Below, one piece after another: positions 18,390-28,730 of a stretch of 64,000 nucleotides of DNA. The stretch's first letter is position 1. Each line of letters starts with the position of its first letter. The DNA lies in contig CAWGTW010000004.1 in NCBI GenBank assembly GCA_963825565.1, forward strand, positions 310,001 to 374,000, read 5' to 3'. Source of the stretch: JBFGCT01 sp963825565 (GTDB lineage Bacteria > Actinomycetota > Acidimicrobiia > Acidimicrobiales > Ilumatobacteraceae). The position numbers were made by a program, and so were the translations under genes. The notes under the pieces were generated by a model that saw nothing but the letters and a program-made list of their open reading frames with translations, did not search any database and had not been told where the DNA came from.

Positions 18390-19598
18390 GTGCCGGCGCT
18401 CGGGTCGTATTTGGTGGTCGGAGCGGTGGCCGCGCTCGTCACGTTCGTGACCACACCGGTCGTCGGGCGGCTCGCCCGCCGGTTCGGTTGGGTGGCCGAG
18501 CCCAACGATCGCACCGTGCACCAGGTCCCGCTCCCCGACGTCGGGGGGCTGGCGATGCTGGCCGGCTTCGTCGTCGCGCTCGCCGTCGCTTCGATGCTCG
18601 ACGACTTCGACGTGATCTTCTCGAACAACTCCGAACCGGTCGGCGTCCTCGTCGCCGCGCTGATCATCTTCGCCGTCGGGTTCACCGATGACATCAGGGA
18701 GATCTCGGCCCCGGCCAAGGTGACCGGCACGGTGATCGCCGGGGTCGCCCTCGTGTGGTTCGGTGTCGTCATGTTCTCGTTCCGGTTGCCGTACCTCGGG
18801 GTGACCGTCCTCTCCTACGATCTCAAGCCGCTGATCACCGTGCTCTGGTTGATCGGGCTCAGCCAGGCGATCAACCTGATCGACGGTCTGGACGGCCTGG
18901 CCGCCGGCGTCGTGGCGATCGGTGCGTTCGCCTTCTTCCTCTACAGCCAGGAGTTGCGCGAGCAGGGCCTGCTCGACGGCGGCAACATCGGCCCGCTGAT
19001 CGCGATCATGGCGGTCGGGCTGTGCGTCGGGTTCCTCCCGCACAACTTCAATCCGGCGCGCATCATGATGGGCGACGGGGGTGCACTGCTGCTCGGTCTG
19101 CTGCTCGCGGTGTCGACCAGCGTGGTCGGGGGCCGTGCCGACACCTTCGAGAGCGGTGTCGGCACGACGTACTTCTTCCTCGCGCCGATCGCGATCCCGC
19201 TGCTGATCCTCGGCGTGCCGATCCTCGACACGGCGTTCGCCATCGTGCGCCGGGCGACCGGGAGGCGGGCGCTCGCCTCGGCCGACAAGGGCCACCTCCA
19301 TCACCGGTTGATGAACCTCGGACACGGCCACCGGCGCAGCGTGCTCATCTTGTGGACGTGGACCGCGCTGCTGTCCGCGTTCGTGCTCTATCCGACCCTC
19401 ACCGGCCAGAACCCGACCTACCTCCCCTTCGGCATCATCGCGCTCGCGATCTTGCTGTTCACCGTCCTCCACCCCAGCGTCCGGCGCCGGCGGCGGGAGA
19501 ACGGCACGCCGCCGGCGGGCATCGAGCGAACCCCCGAGGCGGTCGGCGCGGCCGCGGACTCGCCCGACAGGTTGCCGAGGCTCGATCACGACCATTAG
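18390..19598 (+). CDS. wecA: Undecaprenyl-phosphate sugar-1-phosphate transferase (WecA/TagO type)
   Basis: 402-residue polytopic protein of the MraY/WecA/TagO family, with about ten hydrophobic segments. It transfers GlcNAc-1-phosphate (or a related sugar phosphate) from UDP-sugar to undecaprenyl phosphate, the first step of many wall glycopolymers. Conserved motifs: an early PLPDVGG, FTDDI with the paired Asp, NLIDGLDGLAAG, the HNFNPARIMMGDGG loop and DKGHLHHRL. The GTG start is preceded by TACACT (18376-18381) at 8 nt. Its position directly before the ATP synthase genes matches the actinobacterial pattern wecA-atpI-atpB. Confidence 0.93.
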   Translation: MPALGSYLVVGAVAALVTFVTTPVVGRLARRFGWVAEPNDRTVHQVPLPDVGGLAMLAGFVVALAVASMLDDFDVIFSNNSEPVGVLVAALIIFAVGFTDDIREISAPAKVTGTVIAGVALVWFGVVMFSFRLPYLGVTVLSYDLKPLITVLWLIGLSQAINLIDGLDGLAAGVVAIGAFAFFLYSQELREQGLLDGGNIGPLIAIMAVGLCVGFLPHNFNPARIMMGDGGALLLGLLLAVSTSVVGGRADTFESGVGTTYFFLAPIAIPLLILGVPILDTAFAIVRRATGRRALASADKGHLHHRLMNLGHGHRRSVLILWTWTALLSAFVLYPTLTGQNPTYLPFGIIALAILLFTVLHPSVRRRRRENGTPPAGIERTPEAVGAAADSPDRLPRLDHDH

Positions 19599-19599
19599 G

Positions 19600-19617
19600 T
19601 TGTGCATCAATTCACAA
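19600..19617. promoter_or_regulatory. Short inverted repeat upstream of the ATP synthase operon
   Basis: TTGTG-catcaatt-CACAA, an AT-rich dyad in otherwise GC-rich DNA, immediately after the wecA stop and 37 bp before the first atp-operon start. It may be an operator or part of the operon promoter. The location is suggestive but there is no other evidence. Confidence 0.3.
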
Positions 19618-19654
19618 ACACCTCGTGGACCCGCGTCCCGTGTGTGACCGCCTC

Positions 19655-19954
19655 ATGCCTGCTCCCGAACCTGCTCCCAACAACGCCGACACCACCCTCG
19701 GCAGCGGTATCGAGTCCGGCATCGTGCTCGTGCTGTTCGTGCTCGCCGGCTACGGGCTCGACCGCTGGCTCGGGACTTCGCCGGTCTTCACACTCGTGCT
19801 CTTCGGGCTCGGTGCGGTCGGGCTGTTCTACCGGTTCAAGGCCGCCTACACGATCCGGATGGATGCCTACGAACGCCAGCGAGCGGAACGCCAGCGCGCC
19901 GAGCGCGCCCCGCTCGCCGACCGCCCGACGTCGATCGACGAGGGAGCGCAATGA
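19655..19954 (+). CDS. AtpZ/AtpI-type putative F0F1 ATPase accessory membrane protein
   Basis: 99 residues with two hydrophobic segments (SGIVLVLFVLAGYGLDRWLG, then PVFTLVLFGLGAVGLFY) and a charged Arg/Glu-rich C-terminus. The GYGLDRWLG turn is typical of the AtpI/AtpZ family that accompanies ATP synthase operons and is thought to help c-ring assembly or ion supply. ATG 19655 fits the membrane topology. Its stop overlaps the next start by 4 bp (ATGA). Confidence 0.75.
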   Translation: MPAPEPAPNNADTTLGSGIESGIVLVLFVLAGYGLDRWLGTSPVFTLVLFGLGAVGLFYRFKAAYTIRMDAYERQRAERQRAERAPLADRPTSIDEGAQ

Positions 19955-20394
19955 CTTCTGATCCAGCGCCCTCGATGCTGACCTCCAAGCCCGACGGTGC
20001 GGCGACCGAGGTCGAGGTGTCGATCGACATGGTCAAGCGAGGTCTCGTCGCAGGGCCGCTGCTCATCGCCATCTGCGGCGTGATCTGGGGCGCGGACGGC
20101 GCGTGGAGCTCGGCGTACGCGATCGGCATCGTCCTCGCCAACTTCTCACTGTCGGCAGCCATCATCATGGTCGGCAGCCGGATCTCCTACGCCGCCCTGC
20201 TCGGTGGGGTCCTGTTCGGCTACATCTTCCGGCTCGCGCTGATCTTCGCCGCCGTGTACGCCGTCCGGGACGCGGCTTGGATTTCGATGCCCGCCCTCGG
20301 CACGTCTATCATCGTCACGCACCTCGGGCTCCTGGTCTGGGAGCTCAAGTACGTCGCGATTTCGCTCGCGTACCCAGGCCTGAAGCCGAAGTGA
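19951..20394 (+). CDS. ATP synthase protein I-like membrane protein
   Basis: 147 residues with four predicted hydrophobic segments, for example AGPLLIAICGVIW, IGIVLANFSLSAAIIMV and LALIFAAVYAV. The size, topology and position before atpB fit the AtpI family of assembly factors. Overlaps the preceding gene by 4 bp. A 123-bp gap of C/A-rich sequence without a gene follows before atpB. Confidence 0.75.
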   Translation: MTSDPAPSMLTSKPDGAATEVEVSIDMVKRGLVAGPLLIAICGVIWGADGAWSSAYAIGIVLANFSLSAAIIMVGSRISYAALLGGVLFGYIFRLALIFAAVYAVRDAAWISMPALGTSIIVTHLGLLVWELKYVAISLAYPGLKPK

Positions 20395-20517
20395 CCCGCA
20401 CCGTGATCCCCCTCGACCATCTCCCGCACTCCGCCGCCACCACGCCCGCCACCCACTCGACGCGCAGCCCCGGCGCGCGCACCACGCGATCGACACACGC
20501 CAAGAAGGACAGGTTCC

Positions 20518-21288
20518 GTGCTCGGACTTGAGTTTCCCGAAATCAACGAGGTCATCCGTTGGGCCGACCTCTTCCCGACGTTCAACAAGATCGCGCTCAT
20601 CGCATGCGCGGCGACGATCATCGGGACGACGCTGTTCGTCATCGCCGGCCGGGCTGACCCGCTCGCCGCGCCTCGCGGGGTGCGCAACCTCGTCGAGATC
20701 ACCGTCGAGTTCATCGAGGGCATCATCATGGAGACGATGGGCAAGGCGGGCCTGAAGTGGACGCCGATGATGCTGTCGTTCTTCATCTTCATCTACCTCT
20801 GCAACGTCCCCGGCATCATCCCGATCATCTACATGCCGGCGACGGCGCGCATGGCGATCCCGCTGTTCCTGGCGATCATCGTGTGGCTCATCTACAACGG
20901 TGTCGGGTTCAAGGAGCAGAAGCTGGGCTACCTCACCCACATGCTCTGGCCGCCGGGCGTGCCGGTGGCGATGAAGCCGCTGGTCGGGCTGATCGAGTTC
21001 GTCTCCAACATCCTGCTCCGGCCGTTCGCCCTGGCGATCCGACTCTTCGCCAACATGCTCGCCGGCCACATGCTGTTGGTCACGTTCGCCATCCTGACCG
21101 AGGAGCTGATCGCCAGCGGCAACGTGTTCGGGATCACGCTGAGCGTGCTGCCGTTCTTCATGCTCATGTTCATCACCGCCTTCGAGATCCTCGTCGGCTT
21201 CCTGCAGGCGTACATCTTCACGATCCTCGCCTGCGTGTTCATCGGCTCGTCGATGGCCAGCCACGACGAGCACGCCGAAGCCCACTGA
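20518..21288 (+). CDS. atpB: ATP synthase Fo subunit a
   Basis: 256 residues with five to six membrane segments. The penultimate region carries the essential Arg in AIRLFANMLAGHM, which faces the c-ring carboxylate during proton transfer. The C-terminal LQAYIFTILACVFIGSS is the usual last helix. GTG start. Forms the Fo stator with the two b-type subunits encoded downstream. Confidence 0.96.
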   Translation: MLGLEFPEINEVIRWADLFPTFNKIALIACAATIIGTTLFVIAGRADPLAAPRGVRNLVEITVEFIEGIIMETMGKAGLKWTPMMLSFFIFIYLCNVPGIIPIIYMPATARMAIPLFLAIIVWLIYNGVGFKEQKLGYLTHMLWPPGVPVAMKPLVGLIEFVSNILLRPFALAIRLFANMLAGHMLLVTFAILTEELIASGNVFGITLSVLPFFMLMFITAFEILVGFLQAYIFTILACVFIGSSMASHDEHAEAH

Positions 21289-21333
21289 CCCCATCCATCC
21301 TCACGCTCGCCACATCACAGGAGAAACAAAGCA

Positions 21334-21600
21334 ATGGAAGCAACTAGCGCTCTGGTCGCACAGCTGAACGCGGACGATACGAAGGCGGCCAACGCCGCCA
21401 TCGGCGCCGGCTTCGCGTACGGCCTCGCAGCCATCGGGCCGGGCATCGGCATCGGCTACGTCGCCGGCAAGGCGATCGAGGCGATGGCCCGTCAACCCGA
21501 GGCGGCCGGCATGGTGCGGACCACGATGTTCCTCGGCATCGCCTTCACCGAGGCGTTGGCGCTCATCGGCTTCGTGGTCTTCATCCTCCTCGGTCTCTGA
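21334..21600 (+). CDS. atpE: ATP synthase Fo subunit c
   Basis: 88-residue hairpin of two helices with polar loop RQPEAAG. The first helix has the small-residue motif GPGIGIGYVAG. The ion-binding Glu is in the second helix in AFTEALALIG and is followed by Ala rather than the Ser/Thr typical of sodium-binding rings, so proton coupling is likely. Shine-Dalgarno aggaga lies 9 nt before the ATG. Confidence 0.97.
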   Translation: MEATSALVAQLNADDTKAANAAIGAGFAYGLAAIGPGIGIGYVAGKAIEAMARQPEAAGMVRTTMFLGIAFTEALALIGFVVFILLGL

Positions 21601-21653
21601 TCGACCGCTGACCACCACGTGTCCACTCAACGACATCCCGCAAAGGAGCTGAC

Positions 21654-22250
21654 GTGCTGATCGCCGTCGCAACTCGAACGGGCAGTTCGGTCGAGGTGAC
21701 CTTTCCCGCAGCGGTGCGTGCGGACGAGGAGACCTCCGAGGTGCCGCCGAAAGACGGCCCCAGCCCGATCGTCCCGGAGGCCAAGGAGCTGGCGTGGAGC
21801 TTTGGCGCATTCATCGTCTTCGCGCTGCTGATGCGCTTGGTGCTCTTCCCCCGCGTCAAGAAGGGAATGGATGCGCGCTACTCGCGCATTCGGACCGAAC
21901 GGGAGGGCTCCGACACCGCACGCGCCTCGGCGCGAGCCGAGGTCGCGGAGTACGAGGCGCAGCTCGCGTCCGTGCGCGCCGAGGCCAACGCCCGGGTCGA
22001 CGCAGCACGCCGGACGCTCGAGGGAGAGCGCACCGAGCGGCTCGCGGCGGTCAACGCAGCGATCGACGAGCGCCGTCAGACGGCGATGGCCGCCGCCGAC
22101 GCGGAGCGGGCCGCCGTCCAGGGTGATGTCGAAGCCGCCGCCGCGGACGTGGTCGCCCGAACCGTCGAGTTGGCGATCGGCAAGCGCCCAGATCCCGATG
22201 TCGTGCGGGCTGCCGTCTCCGCGTCGATGACCGAGGGAGCAAGCCGATGA
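21654..22250 (+). CDS. atpF: ATP synthase Fo subunit b (first b-type gene)
   Basis: 198 residues. An N-terminal ~45-residue acidic extension precedes one membrane helix (ELAWSFGAFIVFALLMRLVLF) and a long charged coiled-coil rich in Ala, Glu and Arg, the peripheral-stalk design of subunit b. GTG start with aaggag 6 nt upstream. Overlaps the second b-type gene by 4 bp. The extension may instead be spurious if translation starts later, but no better-placed start is seen. Confidence 0.85.
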   Translation: MLIAVATRTGSSVEVTFPAAVRADEETSEVPPKDGPSPIVPEAKELAWSFGAFIVFALLMRLVLFPRVKKGMDARYSRIRTEREGSDTARASARAEVAEYEAQLASVRAEANARVDAARRTLEGERTERLAAVNAAIDERRQTAMAAADAERAAVQGDVEAAAADVVARTVELAIGKRPDPDVVRAAVSASMTEGASR

Positions 22251-22816
22251 ACGCATGGATCCTCGCTACATGGGTCGCCGCCGAAGGCGAGCCCTACCGC
22301 GACGACAACGGGCAGATCGTCACCCACCACTGGCTGTGGCCCGAGCAGGCCGAGCTGATCTACGGCTCGATCGCCTCGCTGCTGATCTTCGCCCTCCTGT
22401 ACAAGTACGCCGGCCCGGCGCTGAAGAAGGCGTTCACCGGCCGCACCGAGCGGATCCAGGGCGAGCTCGACTCGGCCGACAAGGAGGCTGCTGCCGCCGA
22501 TGCCGAGGCGGCGACGATCCGCGCCGCCAAGGGCGACATCGACGCCGAGCGCGCCCGCCTGTTCGCCGAGGCCGACGCACAGGCCGAGGCGCTGTTGGGC
22601 GACGGTCGTGCCCGCCTCGAGCGGGAGGTGGCCGACCTCGAAGCTCGTGCCGAGTCCGAACTGGCGATCAGCGCCGGTCGGGTCGGCGACGAGATGCGCG
22701 CCGAGATCGGCCGCATCGTCCAGCACGCGACCGACCGGGTCATCACCGAGACCATCGACCCCGCCACCGACGAAGCGCTGATCGACGCCTTCATCCAGAG
22801 AGTGGGTGCATCATGA
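22247..22816 (+). CDS. ATP synthase Fo subunit b (second b-type gene)
   Basis: 189 residues: short N-terminus, membrane helix (AELIYGSIASLLIFALLYKY), then an Ala/Glu/Asp-rich coiled-coil and a C-terminal segment (VITETIDPATDEALIDAFI) of the kind that contacts delta. Together with the preceding gene it suggests a heterodimeric b/b' peripheral stalk. Start and stop both overlap neighbours in ATGA fashion (22247-22250 and 22813-22816). Confidence 0.88.
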   Translation: MNAWILATWVAAEGEPYRDDNGQIVTHHWLWPEQAELIYGSIASLLIFALLYKYAGPALKKAFTGRTERIQGELDSADKEAAAADAEAATIRAAKGDIDAERARLFAEADAQAEALLGDGRARLEREVADLEARAESELAISAGRVGDEMRAEIGRIVQHATDRVITETIDPATDEALIDAFIQRVGAS

Positions 22817-23340
22817 GCACAGCCCGCATCGACGGCTACGCCCGAGCGCTGTTCGAGATCGCCCGCGCCGAGGGGACCCTCGACGAGGTCGAAGACGAGC
22901 TGTTCCGCTTCGCCCGCTCCTACGAGTCGAGCGACGAGCTTCGGCGGGCGCTGTCCGACGAGAACCTGCCGGCTGAGAAGCGGCAGGCGATCATCGTCGA
23001 CCTGCTCGGCGACAAGGCGACGCCGACGACGACGCAGCTCATTTCGATGGTCGCCGCTTCGGGCCGCGGCGCCGATCTCCCGGCGATCGTCCACAGCCTC
23101 GTCGAGCGGGCGTCGAGCGCCAAGCAGCTCGCTGTCGCCGAGGTCCGCACCGCGGTCGAGTTGACCGACGATCAGCGGGCGCGACTCAAAGCCGCGCTCG
23201 AGAACGCCACCGGCAAGAGCCTCAACCTCAAGGCGGTCGTCGACCCGTCCGTGATCGGCGGCGTCGTCGCGACCATCGGCGACACCGTGATCGACGACAC
23301 CGTACGTACCCGAATCGACCAGCTGAAGAGCCGCCTGTGA
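22813..23340 (+). CDS. atpH: ATP synthase F1 subunit delta
   Basis: 175 residues of the OSCP/delta family, which caps the F1 head and joins it to the b stalk. Features: RIDGYARALFEIA at the N-terminus, NLPAEKRQAIIVDLLG mid-protein and the conserved C-terminal VVDPSVIGGVVATIGDTVIDDTVR. Usual length; not fused to subunit b, unlike mycobacteria. Overlaps the second b gene by 4 bp. Confidence 0.95.
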   Translation: MSTARIDGYARALFEIARAEGTLDEVEDELFRFARSYESSDELRRALSDENLPAEKRQAIIVDLLGDKATPTTTQLISMVAASGRGADLPAIVHSLVERASSAKQLAVAEVRTAVELTDDQRARLKAALENATGKSLNLKAVVDPSVIGGVVATIGDTVIDDTVRTRIDQLKSRL

Positions 23341-23374
23341 CGATCGCACGAGGCGCTGTGAAGGAGACCCACCC

Positions 23375-24965
<1,591 letters not shown>

Positions 24966-25060
24966 TGCTTCCTCGTCACTCGCTCGCTTCGCTCGCTCCC
25001 CCCCGACCGACGCGCCCAACACGGGCGCGCCACGCCATGTGCGCGGTTCGATCCGCGGCG

Positions 25061-25360
25061 CCGAGGGAAGCGCCAGCGACGAGGCTGCCGTCACGGCCGA
25101 CGAGCTGTGTCGTGCTGAGGCGTTGGGCGAGGCCGTGACGACCAGGACGGCCGAGGGAAGCGCCAGCGACGAGGCTGCCGTCACGGCCGACGAGCTGTGT
25201 CGTGCTGAGGCGTTGGGCGAGGCCGTGACGACCAGGACGGCCGAGGGAAGCGCCAGCGACGAGGCTGCCGTCACGGCCGACGAGCTGTGTCGTGCTGAGG
25301 CGTTGGGCGAGGCCGTGACGACCAGGACGGCCGAGGGAAGCGCCAGCGACGAGGCTGCCC
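25061..25360. repeat. 90-bp tandem repeat between atpA and atpG
   Basis: Three complete, virtually identical copies (25061-25150, 25151-25240, 25241-25330) plus about 30 bp of a fourth. The period of exactly 90 bp keeps frame, and in one frame it encodes a 30-residue acidic repeat (EGSASDEAAVTADELC and so on) that ends at a stop 1 nt before the atpG ATG. No start with a ribosome-binding site is evident for that frame. The preceding 24966-25060 carries a ctcgctcgcttcgctcgctc stretch and no clear gene. Confidence 0.93.
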
Positions 25361-25381
25361 GCGAGGCCGAGGAGATCTGAC

Positions 25382-26338
25382 ATGGCCGGCGGTCAGGAAC
25401 GCATCCTCAAGGGTCGCATCAGGTCGATGCAGGCCACGAAGAAGATCACGCGGGCGATGGAGCTGATCGCCGGCTCGCGCATCGTCAAGGCGCAGCAGCG
25501 GGTCGCCGCCGCGGTGCCGTACTCCGAGTTGATCACCGAGGTGGTCAAGGACCTCGCTGCCGCCGGGGCGTCGTCGGACTCGCCGCTGCTCGCCGGACGC
25601 GACGAGATCCGCACCACGTGCTACGTCGTCATCACCGCCGACCGCGGGTTGTGCGGCGGCTACAACTCCGGTGTCCAGCGGGCGGCCGAAGGCGAGATCA
25701 AAGCCGACGTGCTCGCCGGCAAGGGCTACTCGCTGATCCCGGTGGGTCGCAAGGCCGAGGGGTACTTCAAGTTCCGCGGCTACGAGCTCGGCGAGGTCTT
25801 CACCGGGTTCAGCGATCGACCGAGCTACGACGACGCCCGCCGCATCGGTGAGCACGTCGTCGAGCTCTATTCGAGCGGCGCGGTCGACAAGGTCGAGCTC
25901 GTCTACACCCGCTTCATCACCGCCGGCTCCCAGGAGGTCGTCCTGCGTCCGCTCGTGCCGCTGTCGGCGGACACCGTCGCCGGTGGCGACGGGAAGTCGG
26001 GCTCCGGTGGCGACTACGAGTTCGAGCCGGACCCGTCGACGATCCTCGAGACGTTGCTCCCGCGCTACGTCGAAGCCCGCGTCTATGCCGCGCTGCTCAA
26101 CGCTGCGGCCTCCGAGCACGCGTTCCGGCAGCGGGCGATGAAGTCGGCGACCGACAACGCCGAGGAGCTGATCAAGAACCTCAGCATCGTGATGAACCGG
26201 GCCCGCCAGGACTCGATCACCGCCGAGATCATGGAGATCGTCGGTGGCGCCGAAGCGCTCGAGGGCGACGCCGAGACCCACGTCCACCTCGTCGACATCG
26301 ACCAGATCTTCGGTGCCTGGCAACCGACCGGCACATGA
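25382..26338 (+). CDS. atpG: ATP synthase F1 subunit gamma
   Basis: 318 residues, the central rotor shaft. The N-terminal coiled-coil helix (GGQERILKGRIRSMQATKKITRAMELI) and the matching C-terminal helix (AMKSATDNAEELIKNLSIVMNRARQ, SITAEIMEIVGGAEAL) are conserved, as is the central TADRGLCGGYN. A Gly/Ser/Asp-rich insertion (DGKSGSGGD) lies mid-protein. The ATG lies 1 nt after the end of the 90-bp repeat frame. Confidence 0.96.
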   Translation: MAGGQERILKGRIRSMQATKKITRAMELIAGSRIVKAQQRVAAAVPYSELITEVVKDLAAAGASSDSPLLAGRDEIRTTCYVVITADRGLCGGYNSGVQRAAEGEIKADVLAGKGYSLIPVGRKAEGYFKFRGYELGEVFTGFSDRPSYDDARRIGEHVVELYSSGAVDKVELVYTRFITAGSQEVVLRPLVPLSADTVAGGDGKSGSGGDYEFEPDPSTILETLLPRYVEARVYAALLNAAASEHAFRQRAMKSATDNAEELIKNLSIVMNRARQDSITAEIMEIVGGAEALEGDAETHVHLVDIDQIFGAWQPTGT

Positions 26339-26372
26339 ACGCACCCCTTTCGCAACCAGGAGAACCATCGTC

Positions 26373-27803
26373 ATGACCATGACAGACAACGATCTCAAGG
26401 ACGGCCGGGTCGTCGGCATCGCCGGACCCGTCATCGACGTCGAGTTCCCGCCCGGTGCCCTGCCCGAGATCAACGGTGCGCTCGAGTTCGACGTCAAGAT
26501 CGGCGACGACTCGTTCCAGGTGCTCGCTGAGGTCGCCCAGCAGCTCGGCGAGAGCCGGGTCCGGGCGATCTGCATGAAGCCGACCGACGGGCTGGTGCGG
26601 GGCGCGCCCGTGCGCAACCTCGGCCACGGCATCACCGTCCCCGTCGGCGAGAAGGTGCTCGGCAACGTCTGGAACGTGTGGGGCCAGCCGCTCGACACGG
26701 TCCCCGACGACCTCGACCAGATGGAGCGGTGGGAGATCCACCGGCCGGCCCCGACCTTCGACGCGCTCGAACCGTCGGCGCGCATGTTCGAGACCGGGAT
26801 CAAGGTGATCGACCTGCTCACGCCCTACGTCGCCGGTGGCAAGATCGGCCTGTTCGGTGGTGCGGGCGTCGGCAAGACCGTGTTGATCACCGAGATGATC
26901 AACCGGGTCGCCTCCCAGCACGGTGGTGTCTCGGTGTTCGCCGGGGTGGGCGAGCGCACCCGTGAGGGCACCGACCTCCGGCTGGAGATGATGGAGTCGG
27001 GCGTGTACGAAAAGGCCGCCCTGGTCTTCGGCCAGATGGACGAGCCGCCTGGCGTGCGCCTGCGGGTCGCGCTGTCGGCGCTGACGATGGCGGAGTACTT
27101 CCGCGACGTGCAGGGCCAGGACGTGCTGCTGTTCGTCGACAACATCTTCCGCTTCGTTCAGGCCGGCTCGGAGGTCTCCACGCTGCTCGGCCGCATGCCG
27201 TCGGCGGTGGGCTATCAGCCGACGCTCGCCGACGAGATGGGGCAGCTCCAGGAGCGGATCACCTCGACCAAGGGTCGTTCGATCACGTCGCTGCAGGCGG
27301 TCTACGTGCCCGCCGACGACTACACCGACCCCGCGCCGTTCACGACGTTCACCCACCTCGACGCCACGACCGAGCTGTCGCGCCAGGTCGCCGCGCTCGG
27401 CATCTACCCTGCGGTCGACCCGCTGGCGTCGACATCGACGATCCTCAGCCCCGAGGTCGTCGGCGCCCACCACTACGAGGTCGCCCGTCGGGTGCAGGAG
27501 ACGCTGCAGCGCTACAAGGAGCTCCAGGACATCATCGCCATCCTCGGTCTCGACGAACTGTCCGAGGAGGACCGGCTGACGGTCAACCGGGCGCGCAAGG
27601 TGCAGCGCTTCCTGTCGCAGCCGTTCTACGTCGCGGAGGTGTTCACCGGTCTGAAGGGCGAGTACGTCCCGGTCGGCGAGACGGTCGAGTCGTTCGAGGC
27701 GCTGATCGATGGCGAGCTCGACGACGTGCCCGAGCAGGCGTTCCTCAACGTCGGCAGCGTCGAGCAGGTACTCGCCAAGGCCAAGGCCCTCCAGGAGGAC
27801 TGA
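26373..27803 (+). CDS. atpD: ATP synthase F1 subunit beta
   Basis: About 476 residues. Catalytic P-loop GGAGVGKTVLI, then GVGERTREGTDL with the catalytic Glu, the Walker B LLFVDNIFRF, the RMPSAVGYQPTLADEMG loop and the DELSEED motif (visible as DELSEEDRL). ATG 26373 follows an accaggagaa Shine-Dalgarno. Intact. Confidence 0.97.
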   Translation: MTMTDNDLKDGRVVGIAGPVIDVEFPPGALPEINGALEFDVKIGDDSFQVLAEVAQQLGESRVRAICMKPTDGLVRGAPVRNLGHGITVPVGEKVLGNVWNVWGQPLDTVPDDLDQMERWEIHRPAPTFDALEPSARMFETGIKVIDLLTPYVAGGKIGLFGGAGVGKTVLITEMINRVASQHGGVSVFAGVGERTREGTDLRLEMMESGVYEKAALVFGQMDEPPGVRLRVALSALTMAEYFRDVQGQDVLLFVDNIFRFVQAGSEVSTLLGRMPSAVGYQPTLADEMGQLQERITSTKGRSITSLQAVYVPADDYTDPAPFTTFTHLDATTELSRQVAALGIYPAVDPLASTSTILSPEVVGAHHYEVARRVQETLQRYKELQDIIAILGLDELSEEDRLTVNRARKVQRFLSQPFYVAEVFTGLKGEYVPVGETVESFEALIDGELDDVPEQAFLNVGSVEQVLAKAKALQED

Positions 27804-27833
27804 GCCGGTGGTCGGAATTGTCTGGAGGCGAGA

Positions 27834-28259
27834 ATGGCTGAAGCGTTGAACGTCGAGATCGTGTCGCCCGAGCGCGTGCTGTTCTCCGGCGAGGCAGACA
27901 TGGTGATCACCCGAACGCTGCTCGGCGGCGAGATCGCCTTCCAGGCCGGCCATTCGGCGTTCCTCGGCGCGCTCGTCGAGAACCACACGCGCATCTTCCT
28001 GACCGACGGCACGGTCAAGGACGTCGCCGTGCACCGCGGCTTCGTCGAGGTCAGCGGCAACCCGACCGTCGTGTCGATCCTCAGCGACACCGCCGAGCTC
28101 GCCGAGGAGATCGACGTCGAACGCGCCAAGGCGGCCCTCGCCCGCCACGATGAGACGCTGCGCCAGGAGCACGACGAGGACGTGCTGTCGAGCGCGTTCC
28201 GCGGCAAGGCTCGGGCCCAGGCCCGCTTGATCGCGACCCGCACCGGTTTCCCGTTCTGA
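27834..28259 (+). CDS. atpC: ATP synthase F1 subunit epsilon
   Basis: 141 residues. An N-terminal beta-sandwich (LNVEIVSPERVLFSGEADMV, VAVHRGFVEVSGN) is followed by a two-helix C-terminus that can inhibit ATP hydrolysis. The charged helix HDETLRQEHDEDVLSSAFRGKARAQARL is somewhat longer than minimal. Last gene of the ATP synthase operon. Confidence 0.94.
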   Translation: MAEALNVEIVSPERVLFSGEADMVITRTLLGGEIAFQAGHSAFLGALVENHTRIFLTDGTVKDVAVHRGFVEVSGNPTVVSILSDTAELAEEIDVERAKAALARHDETLRQEHDEDVLSSAFRGKARAQARLIATRTGFPF

Positions 28260-28266
28260 CGACCCA

Positions 28267-28287
28267 CTCGCCGCAGCACGCGGCGAG
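28267..28287 (+). terminator. Hairpin after the ATP synthase operon
   Basis: CTCGCCGC-agcac-GCGGCGAG: a perfect 8-bp GC stem with a 5-nt loop, 8 nt after the atpC stop and before a convergent gene. There is no U-run, which is common in GC-rich actinobacteria. Confidence 0.6.
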
Positions 28288-28299
28288 CGAATCATCGTG

Positions 28300-28656
28300 T
28301 CAGACGTGCAGGGCCACGACGAAGAAGTCGTTCTGGTCGCTGACCGTCTCGCCCGTCGCGCTGACCAACTCGATCGTGTAGCTCGGTGGCGTCATCGGGG
28401 AGGGCCACGGCATGTCGAGCGTGATCGGGATGTAGGCCGGGACGACGGCGCGGTGGGTGCTCGGCCCGTTCGAGAAGATCGACGCGGTGCCGACCGTTTG
28501 GGCGTTGAGGATGACGCTGATACCGGTCACCGTGTTCGGGGTGTTCGAATAGACGCTGCCGGCGACGACGAGCATCGCGGGACCGTCGCTCGCGGTCATG
28601 AAGGTCTGGGTGATCGGGAGCGGGCCGCTCTGCTGGATGACGACGTCGATATCCAT
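28300..28656 (-). CDS. Hypothetical beta-rich protein
   Basis: 118 residues with no recognised domain. The sequence alternates short hydrophobic strands with polar turns (DIDVVIQQSGPLPITQTFMTASDGPAMLVVAG; YTIELVSATGETVSDQNDFFVVALHV), which suggests a small all-beta fold. No signal peptide or membrane segment, few charged residues and no Cys. Convergent with atpC and placed before glpX on the same strand, 74 bp after glpX's start-distal end. Function unknown. Confidence 0.6.
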   Translation of the reverse strand: MDIDVVIQQSGPLPITQTFMTASDGPAMLVVAGSVYSNTPNTVTGISVILNAQTVGTASIFSNGPSTHRAVVPAYIPITLDMPWPSPMTPPSYTIELVSATGETVSDQNDFFVVALHV

Positions 28657-28730
28657 CGAGTGCTGCTTTCGGTCGTGGTGGGTCGGCGAGAGAGGAGTCC
28701 GTCGTGGCCCGCCGTGCCGCGGGCCCCGGG

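Noticed and set aside
24966..25380. The repeat region as a C-terminal extension of AtpA or a separate gene
   Set aside because: AtpA ends at a TAA at 24963-24965 in its conserved frame, and the repeat frame has no start with a ribosome-binding site. I left it as a repeat.
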